A stretch of 64,000 nucleotides of DNA from Asanoa ishikariensis (GTDB lineage Bacteria; Actinomycetota; Actinomycetes; Mycobacteriales; Micromonosporaceae), in assembly GCF_900107455.1 (NCBI RefSeq), contig NZ_FNQB01000003.1, positions 620,001-684,000 of the forward strand, written 5' to 3'. Positions 16,821 to 24,444 of the stretch are shown here, piece by piece. The translations under genes were made by a program, and so were the position numbers. The number at the start of each line of letters is the position of its first letter. Within the stretch, counting starts at the first letter, position 1. The notes under the pieces are model-generated. The model searched no databases. It was given only the letters and a program-made list of their open reading frames with translations, and was not told the origin of the DNA.

Positions 16821-17747
16821 TCAGCTCGCCCGCAGCGCTTCGACCGCTGTGCGGGCCGCCTCTCCCATCGCGAGGTCGACGTCGATCCGGCGGAAGTCGA
16901 GCTGGTGGGCGCGGGCGAAGATGGCCAGGGCGTAGCGCCCGCCGTCGGGGTACTCGACGACCCCGGCCTCCATGTGCAAACCGGGCAGGGTGCCGGTCTT
17001 GGCGGAGACCCGGACCCCGGGCGGGAAGCCCGAGGCGATCCGGGTCCAGAAGATCTGGCGGCCCATCAGCGCGCGGACCATGGCGGTCGCGGCGGGCGGC
17101 CCGGCCTCGTCGCGCCAGATCAGCTCGAGCAGCCGGGTGACCTCGCGGGGTGTGCTCGAGGTGGTCTTGTCCGGGTCGAACACCCGCATCGCTCGGACCC
17201 GGTCCGCGTCCAGGGTGGGGAAGATCGCGACGAACTCGTCGTCGCCGGCCGCGCCGACGTCGGCGTACATCGACTCCAGCAGTTCCCGCGGACCGCCGGT
17301 GATCCGCGTCGTCGTCAGGCCGAGCTCGGCCGTGAGCAGCGGGAGCACGTCCGGCCCGACCCGGCGCAGCAGCAGGTCGGCCGCCGTGTTGTCGGTGAAC
17401 GCCATGGCGAAGTAGGCCAGGTCGCGCAGGGACAGCTCGGCGTCGTCGGCGCAGCCGGAGGTGCCCCAGCCGCCCAGCCGGTCTTCGGCCCGCACGACCA
17501 CCCGCTCGGTCGGGTCGAGCTGGCCGGCCGCCGCCTGCCGGGCGAACTCCAGCACCAGCAGGATCTTGAAGATCGAGGCGAGCACCACCGGCTCGTCGGC
17601 GCGCACCGACAGCTCGGTGCCGCGGTCGACGTCGACGGCGTGGAGCTGCGCGTCGACCCCGACGGCGGCGAAGATTCCGGCGATCCGGTCCGTGTCCGAC
17701 ACGGGAACCGACGGTACCGGGCCGCCGCGACCGATATCCGAACGCAT
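16821..17747 (-). CDS. Class A beta-lactamase-like serine hydrolase
   Basis: This 308-residue member of the penicillin-binding/class A beta-lactamase fold shows SIFK (SxxK, nucleophile Ser and Lys) in VLASIFKILLVLEF, an SDN-like FTDNTAADLLL, and the KTG motif in VSAKTGTLPG. Domain order and spacing match class A enzymes. No signal peptide is evident with starts at 17747 (ATG) or 17702 (GTG), so it may act in the cytoplasm or leave by another route. The gene is divergent from the LysR gene only 12 bases away, an ampR/ampC-like arrangement, and a LysR-type site overlaps the ATG. True lactamase activity is uncertain; an esterase or peptidase role is possible. Confidence 0.82.
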   Translation of the reverse strand: MRSDIGRGGPVPSVPVSDTDRIAGIFAAVGVDAQLHAVDVDRGTELSVRADEPVVLASIFKILLVLEFARQAAAGQLDPTERVVVRAEDRLGGWGTSGCADDAELSLRDLAYFAMAFTDNTAADLLLRRVGPDVLPLLTAELGLTTTRITGGPRELLESMYADVGAAGDDEFVAIFPTLDADRVRAMRVFDPDKTTSSTPREVTRLLELIWRDEAGPPAATAMVRALMGRQIFWTRIASGFPPGVRVSAKTGTLPGLHMEAGVVEYPDGGRYALAIFARAHQLDFRRIDVDLAMGEAARTAVEALRAS

Positions 17748-17752
17748 ATCCT
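17731..17752. promoter_or_regulatory. Candidate LysR box in the divergent lysR/serine hydrolase promoter
   Basis: GATATCCGAACGCATATC at 17733-17750 is a 5-bp inverted repeat around 8 bases, the T-N11-A type of site bound by LysR regulators. It overlaps the ATG of the serine hydrolase and sits just before the lysR start. It matches the site at 16755-16776 in sequence and spacing. Confidence 0.55.
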
Positions 17753-17759
17753 CGGCCGG

Positions 17760-18713
17760 ATGGACCTCGCCCGGCACCTGCGGCAGTTCCTCGTCGTCGC
17801 CGAGGAGCTGCACTTCGGCCGGGCCGCTGACCGGCTCGGCATCGCCCAGCCGCCGCTGAGCCAGGCGATCCAGCGGCTCGAGCGGGAGCTGGCCGTCGAG
17901 CTGTTCGACCGTTCCCGGCGCCAGGTCGCGCTCACCGTGGCCGGCCGGCTGCTGTGCGCCGAGGCACCTGCCCTGCTGGCGGCCGAGGAGCGGATCCGGC
18001 TGGTCATGCGCAAGGCCGGCGACGGTGAGCTCGGCACGCTGCGGGCCGGCGTGCCGCCGGAGACGCCCGCGGTGACGCTGCAGGCGCTGCTGGCCGGGAT
18101 GGCTTCGCGGGCGCCGGGGCTCGAGGTCGACCTGCACGAGCTGACCAGCGCCGAACAGCTCCGGATGCTCGCCGAGGGCCGGCTCGACGTCGGCCTGGTG
18201 CACCACCCGGTCGACCTGACCGACGGGCTGCGCGCCGGCCCGGTGGTCGCCGTCCGGCTCGGCGTGGTGCTCCCCCGCGCATCGTCGCTGGTCCGGCTGC
18301 GCGAGCTCGACCTGGCCGACCTGGTCGGGCACGACCTGGCGATCTTTCCTCGGGCCACGGCGCCCGAGTGGTACGAGGAGATCCTCGACACCTGCCGCCG
18401 GCACGGGTTCCGCCCACCCCGGGTGCGGCACGCCCACAACCCGGACTTCCTGCTCGGCCTGGTGCTCGGCCGGCAGTGCGTGGCGTTCGAGCCGGAGACC
18501 ACCGCCCGGCGCGAGGCCCGGGTCGCCTGGCGCCCGATCGCCGGCGCGGTGCTGGAACGACGCACGTCGGCGGTCTGGCCGGACCGCTCGCCACACCCGG
18601 CGGCGCCCGCGTTCGGTGCGGTCGCCGCGGCCATCCTGGCTGGCCCGCAGGTGGTCCCGCAGCCGGTCGCCGGCACCGAGCGAGTGCAGCCCTGGTCGGT
18701 CGTCTACCCCTGA
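17760..18713 (+). CDS. LysR-family transcriptional regulator
   Basis: This 317-residue regulator has the classic N-terminal winged HTH (residues 2-62: HLRQFLVVAEELHFGRAADRL, then GIAQPPLSQAIQRLERELAVELFDR) and a periplasmic-binding-protein-like effector domain. It starts 12 bases from the ATG of the divergent serine hydrolase, so the promoter must overlap coding sequence or be leaderless. Two matching CCGATA-N10-TATC sites, one here and one before the MBL hydrolase, suggest that it controls both enzymes and itself. The inducer is unknown; the ampR/ampC-like layout hints at a cell-wall or beta-lactam signal, which is inference. Confidence 0.92.
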   Translation: MDLARHLRQFLVVAEELHFGRAADRLGIAQPPLSQAIQRLERELAVELFDRSRRQVALTVAGRLLCAEAPALLAAEERIRLVMRKAGDGELGTLRAGVPPETPAVTLQALLAGMASRAPGLEVDLHELTSAEQLRMLAEGRLDVGLVHHPVDLTDGLRAGPVVAVRLGVVLPRASSLVRLRELDLADLVGHDLAIFPRATAPEWYEEILDTCRRHGFRPPRVRHAHNPDFLLGLVLGRQCVAFEPETTARREARVAWRPIAGAVLERRTSAVWPDRSPHPAAPAFGAVAAAILAGPQVVPQPVAGTERVQPWSVVYP

Positions 18714-18714
18714 G

Positions 18715-19344
18715 TCACCTGCTGTCGGCCACGAGCCGGGCGGCCAGGCCGGCGAACACGGTCGCGGAGGCCCGCTCCATCCACCGGCGGATGCCCGGGC
18801 GGGCGGTGATCTTCTCGGACAGGGTGCCGGAGAGCAGGCCGGCGGTGCCGTCCACGGCCAGGCCGATCACGATGAAGACCAGTCCGAGCAGCAGGAGCTG
18901 GGCGGTCACCGGCCAGGTGCCCGGCCCGGTGCCGACGAACTGCGGCACGAACGCGATGTAGAACAGGATGACCTTCGGGTTGGCCAGGTTGGTCAGGGTC
19001 GCCATCAGGTAGGTGCGACGCAGCGACCGCCGGGGTACCTCATTTTGCTGGATCTCGGCGCGGCTGCTCCGCCACGTCGCCACCGCCAGGTAGAGCAGGA
19101 ACAGCGCACCGGCGATCCGCACCGCGGTCAGGGCCTGCGGTGCGGCGCTGATCAGGGCGCCGAGCCCGAACGCGGCGGCTACGGTGTGCGCGGCCAGCCC
19201 GGTCGACATGCCGAGCGCGGCGAGCACACCGGCCCGCCGACCGCCGGCGGCGCCGTTGGCGACCACGAACAGCAGGTCCGGACCGGGTGCGAGCGACAGC
19301 AGCGTGCAGGCGGCGACGAAGGCGAGGACGAGATGGATATCCAC
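18715..19344 (-). CDS. LysE-family translocator
   Basis: This 209-residue exporter has the LysE signature LLSLAPGPDLLFVVANGAAGGRRAG at residues 15-39, a central STGLAAHTVAAAFGLGAL helix and LTNLANPKVILFYIAFVPQFVG. About six hydrophobic segments are visible. The GTG start shares one base with the stop of the CHAT gene (TAGTG), so it is translationally coupled to that protease gene. Exporters are not usual parts of CHAT modules, so the coupling may be incidental. The LysE and LysR genes end only one base apart, convergently. Confidence 0.9.
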   Translation of the reverse strand: MDIHLVLAFVAACTLLSLAPGPDLLFVVANGAAGGRRAGVLAALGMSTGLAAHTVAAAFGLGALISAAPQALTAVRIAGALFLLYLAVATWRSSRAEIQQNEVPRRSLRRTYLMATLTNLANPKVILFYIAFVPQFVGTGPGTWPVTAQLLLLGLVFIVIGLAVDGTAGLLSGTLSEKITARPGIRRWMERASATVFAGLAARLVADSR

Positions 19345-22124
19345 TATGGACCCCCTAGGAACGGTGCGATGAAACCGTGGCCGAAACAGTTGAACCCGGC
19401 GGCCGCGGCGCGGACGTGCGGATCGGCGTCGCGCAGCGCGTGCTGGGTCGCCGCCAGCGCGACCGCCGGCGGCGCGCCGGCCGCCAGGCGCTCGTGGTAG
19501 CCAACCATCACCGGCTCGGTCGCCAGGTCCGGGATCGGCAGCACGGGCGCGACGAGCTGCGCGGTGCCCCGGGCGGCGAGCGTCGCGCTCAGCCCGAGCA
19601 GCTCGTCACCCGCGTAGACGGCGGCCCGGCCGCTGTCGCAGGCGGCCAGGCTGACGGTGTGCGGCGTGCTTTCCAGGCGTTCCAGGTCGTGCACCAGCAG
19701 CGGGCCGTCGGCGAGCAACAGGTCGGAGAAGAGCGGGTTGCCGGTGGACAGCCGGCCGTGCGCGGCCAGGTGCAGCACGCCGACCCGCCCCAGCATCCCG
19801 AGCACCTGGTCGACGGGCGCGTCGAGCAGCGGCACGACACCGTGGATGGCAGCCACCCGCCGCGCCTCTGACCGCGCACCCGGCAGCCTCGGCCCGGCAA
19901 CCACCGCCACCTCCTCGCGGACCCGGCCGGGACCACCTTCACTCGCGCGGGCGCGGTCGGGATCGCCGGCCGCTGCCCCTTCTGCGCCGGCGCGGTCCTG
20001 ACCAGCCGCCCGCTCCGCGCGGACGCGGTCGGAATCGCCGGCCGCCGCCCCTTCCGCGCCGGCACGGCCCTGACCAGCCGCCCCCTCCGCGCGGGAACGT
20101 TCTGGGCCGGTGGCCGCTGCCGCCCACCAAAGGGTCGCTGACGGGGAGACGGCGATCGGGCGGCCCGCGCAGGACGGGAGGATCGACCACGGCACGCTGT
20201 GCAGGGCCCCGGTCGGTGAGATCACCAGTGGACCGTCCGGCAGCCCGCGCAGGAGCTCGGCGTCGAGCCGGGCGGCGGCGCCGGACAGCAGTGCCTCGGC
20301 GGCGGCCCGGCGCGCGTCGCCGGGTCGGGCCAGCCGGTGCAGCGCGAAGGGCAGCCGGCGGACGAGGTCGGCCAACGGTGCGACCGGGCCGAGCGGCCGC
20401 GCGTCGAGCCGGCCGCCGGCCAGGCTCAGGCGGTGCAGCACGCCGTCGGACTCGACGAACTCGACCAGGACGCGGTCACCCAACGCGGCCGCCAGCGTGC
20501 CGACCGGCACCGGTGTCCACGAAGGCTGGTCGCCGGTGGCGCGGTGGGTCCGGACGTGGTCGCGGATCCGGCGTTCCAGCGCGACTTGTCGCGGCACCAG
20601 GCGGGCGGTCTCCGTCGCACCGGCGTCGGCGAGCTCGAACGCGACACCGCGGAGCTGGGCGAGCAGGTCGGCCAGCAGCGGATCCGCGGGTGGTCGGGCC
20701 GGCCGGTGACCGAGGCGGCTCGCCCGGCCCCGCTCGGCCCACTCCAGCAGCCGCTGCGGTCGGCCGTCGCGCAGCGCCAGCCGGATGCCCAGCGCGGTCA
20801 GTTCGCGTCGGTGGGCGGCCGAGTGCACCCGCAGGTCGGCTGCGCCGAGCGAGGCGCCATGGTCGTCGAGGATGCGCAGCCCGGCGCGGATGGCGGTGAC
20901 CGCGCGGGCCGGGTCGGTGTGCTGGCGGCGCAGCGCCTCCGCGTACCAGCCTCGCGCCCGGATCGCGGCCGGCACCCGGCGGCGGGCCCACCGGGCGGCG
21001 GCGGCCAGATGCGCGTCGGCCGTCCGGGGCCGCAGGGCGGCCGCGACCAGGTGTGCCTCCACCGTCGCGGCCGGCCAGCCGGCGTCCGTGAGCGTGGCGA
21101 CCAGGTCGTCGGCGCCGCGGGCCGGCCGCTCGCCGCCGGCGCGCAGGCCCGCCTGGAGCAGGGCGAGCCGGGCCAGGGCGGCCCACTCCACCCGGTGCTG
21201 TGCGGCGAACTCCCGGGTCGCCCGCCGGGCGTTCTCGGCGGCCGCCCGCCAGTCGCCGGCCGCCGCCGCGGCCTGGGCCAGCAGCAGCCGCGCCTCCGGC
21301 ACCTTGAGGCGGTGTCCCTCGCGGCGCATCATCGTCGCGGCGCGCTCGGCCGCCTGCCGTGCCTCGGTCGCCAGCCCCGCGGCGAGCAGCAGCACGCCGC
21401 GGTCGTAGACCGCCATCGCCACGTGGCCGCCGTTGGCGGCGATCAGGGCCTCGGCCCGGTCGATGTGGGCCAGTGCGGCCGGCACGTCGCCCCGCAGTGC
21501 CTCCGCGACGCCGAGGTTCTCGACGATGATGCCGACGGCGAGCGGGCGCCCGAGCCGGGCCGAGATCGCCTCGGCGGCGCGCAGGTCCGCGACGGCGGCG
21601 GCGAACGCGTACCGGTGGGTGTGCAGCACGCCCCGGTTCGTGAGCAGGCGGGACACGGCGATCTCGTCGCCGGCGGCACGCAGCCCGGGCAGCGCCGCCT
21701 GGAAGTCGGCGAGGGCCTCGTCGTGCCGGCCGATCTCGGTCAGGATCACCGCCCGTTGGGCCCGCGCCCGGTCGGCGGCGACCCCGTCCAGGGTGCGCAG
21801 GGCGGCCTCGACCTCGGCCAGCGCCTGGCGTGGGCGGCCGCGCATCACCAGCGCGTACGCCAGCTTGCCCCTGGCCTCGCCGGTCACCGTGGTCAGGCCG
21901 GCCCGCCGGCCGTGCGTGATGGCCGAGCGCAGGTGGCGGATGGCGTCGTCCATCTCGCCGGTCTGGAGGAGCGCGTGGCCCCAGGCCCGCTGGGTGATCG
22001 CGGCGGCGGCCACGTCGCCGGAGCGGCGTGCGGCGACCAGCGCCCGCGCGGCCAGCGGCGGCACCCTGCCTGGATGGGTGTCGGCGAGCAGCGCGACCGC
22101 GTCCGCCTCAGCCCGCGCGTCCAC
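19344..22124 (-). CDS. TPR-CHAT caspase-like protease
   Basis: This 926-residue protein has an N-terminal two-thirds of helical TPR-like repeats (about 20-430, e.g. AITQRAWGHALLQTGEMDDAIRHL) and a C-terminal CHAT domain. The caspase-like catalytic dyad is visible as His near 789 in HLAAHG and Cys near 829 in SLAACDSG. CHAT proteases (Caspase HetF Associated with TPRs) are activated by sensor repeats and cleave partner proteins in conflict systems. An Ala/Gly/Glu-rich linker within the CHAT region (encoded at 19950-20093) is a 24-residue tandem duplication. The GTG start at 22124 has a GAGG motif 8 bases upstream. It is divergent, by 124 bases, from a subtilase/sigma/partner operon. Its target is unknown. 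Confidence 0.9.
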   Translation of the reverse strand: MDARAEADAVALLADTHPGRVPPLAARALVAARRSGDVAAAAITQRAWGHALLQTGEMDDAIRHLRSAITHGRRAGLTTVTGEARGKLAYALVMRGRPRQALAEVEAALRTLDGVAADRARAQRAVILTEIGRHDEALADFQAALPGLRAAGDEIAVSRLLTNRGVLHTHRYAFAAAVADLRAAEAISARLGRPLAVGIIVENLGVAEALRGDVPAALAHIDRAEALIAANGGHVAMAVYDRGVLLLAAGLATEARQAAERAATMMRREGHRLKVPEARLLLAQAAAAAGDWRAAAENARRATREFAAQHRVEWAALARLALLQAGLRAGGERPARGADDLVATLTDAGWPAATVEAHLVAAALRPRTADAHLAAAARWARRRVPAAIRARGWYAEALRRQHTDPARAVTAIRAGLRILDDHGASLGAADLRVHSAAHRRELTALGIRLALRDGRPQRLLEWAERGRASRLGHRPARPPADPLLADLLAQLRGVAFELADAGATETARLVPRQVALERRIRDHVRTHRATGDQPSWTPVPVGTLAAALGDRVLVEFVESDGVLHRLSLAGGRLDARPLGPVAPLADLVRRLPFALHRLARPGDARRAAAEALLSGAAARLDAELLRGLPDGPLVISPTGALHSVPWSILPSCAGRPIAVSPSATLWWAAAATGPERSRAEGAAGQGRAGAEGAAAGDSDRVRAERAAGQDRAGAEGAAAGDPDRARASEGGPGRVREEVAVVAGPRLPGARSEARRVAAIHGVVPLLDAPVDQVLGMLGRVGVLHLAAHGRLSTGNPLFSDLLLADGPLLVHDLERLESTPHTVSLAACDSGRAAVYAGDELLGLSATLAARGTAQLVAPVLPIPDLATEPVMVGYHERLAAGAPPAVALAATQHALRDADPHVRAAAAGFNCFGHGFIAPFLGGP
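19950..20093 (-). repeat. 72-bp tandem duplication inside the CHAT gene
   Basis: Two 72-base in-frame copies (20022-20093 and 19950-20021) encode RAEGAAGQGRAGAEGAAAGD-type units of 24 residues, followed by a partial third copy (RASEGG). The period is a multiple of three, so the frame is kept. It forms a flexible surface insert before the catalytic His. Confidence 0.8.
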
Positions 22125-22248
22125 GCCCTCATCCTCGCGGGGGACGGCGCCCGTACTCCAGAAAAATTAGCCGAGGGTGTATCAAGCGCGACCGATAGTG
22201 TGTCCGTGGGTCGACCGCGTCGTCCGTCTGTTCCGCTGGAGGAACCCC

Positions 22249-23460
22249 GTGACCGACATTTTGCCGCCCTCCGACGACTACACCGCCGGCGACCTCGTCG
22301 TCGACCATCCCCATCGTGAGCTGGTCAAGAACCGCATCAGGGACATCCGGCCCTTGCTGGACGTCACCGAGGTGGCGCACAGCGAAGCGCTCGGTCTGAC
22401 CCGCCTCCACCTCGAAGGGGTCTCCGCGTTCGGCGCGAGCAAGGGCCTCGCGGAGGACGACGCCGCCGCCATCGAGCTGGTGATCGACGAGTTGCGACGC
22501 GGGTTCGCGGCCGACTTCGGCGGGTGGGTGCCCGAGATGGCGCCCGACCCGACGATGACCGCCATCGTGGGCTACCCGCACACCAAGCCGATGTTCTTCA
22601 CCACCGACCTCACACCGGCGCCCGCCAGCCTCGCACCCATCGCCGACAGCACGCTCGGCGCGGGTGTGCGGGTGGCCGTGCTCGACACGGGGCTCGTACT
22701 CCACCCCGCGCTCAAGGGTCACGCGTCCGAGGCGCACGACTGCTCGGACGAGAACAACGACGACAACAAGGACGACGACAAGGACCCGGTGATGGCCTGG
22801 GCGGGCCACGCCACCTTCGTCGCTGGGTTGATCGCCCAGCAGGCGCCCGGGTGCGAGATCGTGGTGCACCGCGCGCTCAAGTCAAACGGCCGGGCCACCA
22901 ACTGGGACACCGCCGTCGCGCTGGCCGAGCTAGCCGACGACAAAGAGGGCTATGCCGTGGTCAACCTGTCGCTGGGCTGCCGGCTCGGCGGTCCCGACGG
23001 GCCGCTGGCGTTGCGCCGGGCGGTCGCCCGGCACGGCCGGCACACGCTGCTGGTCGCCGCGGCGGGCAACCACGGTGCCAGCGCGATGCCCACGACGCCG
23101 GTCTGGCCCGCGGCGTTCCCCGGCGTGACCGCGGTCGGCGCCTATGCTCTCGACGACGGGCACCAGGAGCTCTCCCAGATCACCCCGCTCCTGCCGTGGG
23201 TCGACTGTGTCGCGCACGGCTCCGGCGTCACGTCCACCTATCTGAGCGACGTCACGCTCACGATCGACAACCAGCCCTTGGCCTTCACCGGGTACGCGAC
23301 CTGGAGCGGCACCTCGTTCGCCGCCGCGAACGTCAGCGGTGCGGTGGCCGCGGCTTTGCGGCCCGGCGAGCGACCCGCCAAGACGCTCGAGCGACTGCTG
23401 GGTGATTCCGGCTCCGGTGTCAGCCGGTTCTCGCTGCCGGCGGCGGGCCATGCGGGATGA
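22249..23460 (+). CDS. Subtilisin-like S8 serine protease, apparently intracellular
   Basis: This 403-residue subtilase has catalytic Asp146 (VAVLDTG), His187 (AGHATFVAG), oxyanion Asn274 (AAAGNHG) and Ser356 (SGTSFAAA). No signal peptide is visible; the first 135 residues form a non-standard N-terminal region. Between Asp and His there is a strongly acidic, Asn/Asp-rich insert (residues 166-179), possibly a calcium site or an activation loop. The GTG at 22249 is chosen because GGAGG lies 7 bases upstream. The stop overlaps the sigma-factor start by 11 bases, and the gene is divergent from the CHAT protease. The two proteases probably act in one regulated pathway (inferred). Confidence 0.9.
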   Translation: MTDILPPSDDYTAGDLVVDHPHRELVKNRIRDIRPLLDVTEVAHSEALGLTRLHLEGVSAFGASKGLAEDDAAAIELVIDELRRGFAADFGGWVPEMAPDPTMTAIVGYPHTKPMFFTTDLTPAPASLAPIADSTLGAGVRVAVLDTGLVLHPALKGHASEAHDCSDENNDDNKDDDKDPVMAWAGHATFVAGLIAQQAPGCEIVVHRALKSNGRATNWDTAVALAELADDKEGYAVVNLSLGCRLGGPDGPLALRRAVARHGRHTLLVAAAGNHGASAMPTTPVWPAAFPGVTAVGAYALDDGHQELSQITPLLPWVDCVAHGSGVTSTYLSDVTLTIDNQPLAFTGYATWSGTSFAAANVSGAVAAALRPGERPAKTLERLLGDSGSGVSRFSLPAAGHAG

Positions 23461-24019
23461 CCCGTCCGTCGTCGACCTGGTAGAGCGGGCCCGGCACGGT
23501 GACGCGCGGGCCTGGGACGCGTTGGTGGACCGCTACGCGCCGCTGGTGTGGGCGATCTGCCGGCGGTTCGGGCTCGGCGGTGCCGACGCCGAGGACGTGG
23601 CCGCGAGCGTGTGGCTGCGCCTGGTCGAGCGCCTAGACACGATCCGCGAGCCGGCCGCCCTGCCCGGCTGGCTCGCGACGACGGTCCGCCGTGAGTGCCT
23701 GACCGCGTTGCGAGGGCGGCGACACCAAGTGCTGGTCGGCGACGAGTCCAATCTGGACAGTGTTGACGAACCGGCCTTTGAGGAGCTGCTGCTGACCCAG
23801 GAGCGGCACATCGCGCTGCGGGCCGCGTTCGACAACTTGCCCGAGCACTGCCGGCATCTGCTGACGTTGCTCTTCGACGACCCGCCGGCACCGTACGCTC
23901 AGATCAGCAGCCGCACCGGCACCCCCGTCGGCGCGATCGGGCCGACCCGCCGGCGCTGCCTCGACCGGCTGCGGCGCGACCCCACGCTGGCCGCGGTCGT
24001 GGGGGTGGAGCAGTCATGA
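23450..24019 (+). CDS. ECF-type RNA polymerase sigma factor
   Basis: This 189-residue sigma-70 family protein has region 2 at about 6-75 (GDARAWDALVDRYAPLVWAICRR, AEDVAASVWLRLVERL, PGWLATTVRREC) and a region 4 HTH at about 125-175 (LPEHCRHLLTLLF, YAQISSRTGTPVGAIGPTRRRCLDRL). No SnoaL-like or anti-sigma extension is visible. It overlaps the subtilase stop by 11 bases, and the next gene by ATGA, so all three proteins are made together. It likely drives transcription of the protease module itself, with the following small protein as a candidate modulator; that link is inference. Confidence 0.92.
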   Translation: MRDDPSVVDLVERARHGDARAWDALVDRYAPLVWAICRRFGLGGADAEDVAASVWLRLVERLDTIREPAALPGWLATTVRRECLTALRGRRHQVLVGDESNLDSVDEPAFEELLLTQERHIALRAAFDNLPEHCRHLLTLLFDDPPAPYAQISSRTGTPVGAIGPTRRRCLDRLRRDPTLAAVVGVEQS

Positions 24020-24444
24020 CCGACGCTGAGATCGTCGCCGCCCTGGCCGAGGCCCGAAAGGCGGCCGCCGAGGTGCCCGAGCGGATCCGGGAGATCGGGC
24101 GGTCCGCGTACGCCTGGCGGACCGTCGACGCGGAGCTCGCCGCCCTCTCCGCCGACACCGACACGCCCATCGGCACCAGGGCCGAACCGGCCGCGGTGCG
24201 GGCACTGACCTTCGCCGCCCGCGACCTGACCATCGAGGTCGAGATCACCGACGACGCCCTGCACGGTCAGGTGGTGCCACCGACGCCTGGCGAGATCGAG
24301 CTGCGCGACCGCACGGGGGTGGTCGCGGTCGCGCAGGTCGACGAGCTCGGCTGGTTCGTGCTCGGCCCGGTCCCCCGAGGCATGTTCCGGCTGCACCTGC
24401 GGGCCGGAGACGCCGTCGTGGTCACCGAGTGGATCACTATCTAG
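24016..24444 (+). CDS. Small conserved partner of the sigma factor (candidate sigma regulator)
   Basis: This 142-residue protein of unknown function has a helical N-terminal part (residues 1-45, VPERIREIGRSAYAWRTVDAEL) and a beta-rich C-terminal half (GEIELRDRTGVVAVAQVDELGWFVLGPVPRG) that resembles small carboxypeptidase-regulatory-like or Ig-like sheets. From memory, proteins of this build regularly follow ECF sigma factors in actinobacterial CHAT/subtilase clusters. There is no membrane segment or zinc motif, so it is not a classical ZAS anti-sigma factor. The start overlaps the sigma stop (ATGA), and the end overlaps the convergent lysA-like gene by 4 bases. A role in holding or releasing the sigma factor is inferred. 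Confidence 0.7.
   Translation: MTDAEIVAALAEARKAAAEVPERIREIGRSAYAWRTVDAELAALSADTDTPIGTRAEPAAVRALTFAARDLTIEVEITDDALHGQVVPPTPGEIELRDRTGVVAVAQVDELGWFVLGPVPRGMFRLHLRAGDAVVVTEWITI

Noticed and set aside
20337-22319. 660-codon plus-strand frame over the CHAT gene
   Set aside because: It is low-complexity Gly/Arg/Gln-rich and antisense to the TPR-CHAT protein.
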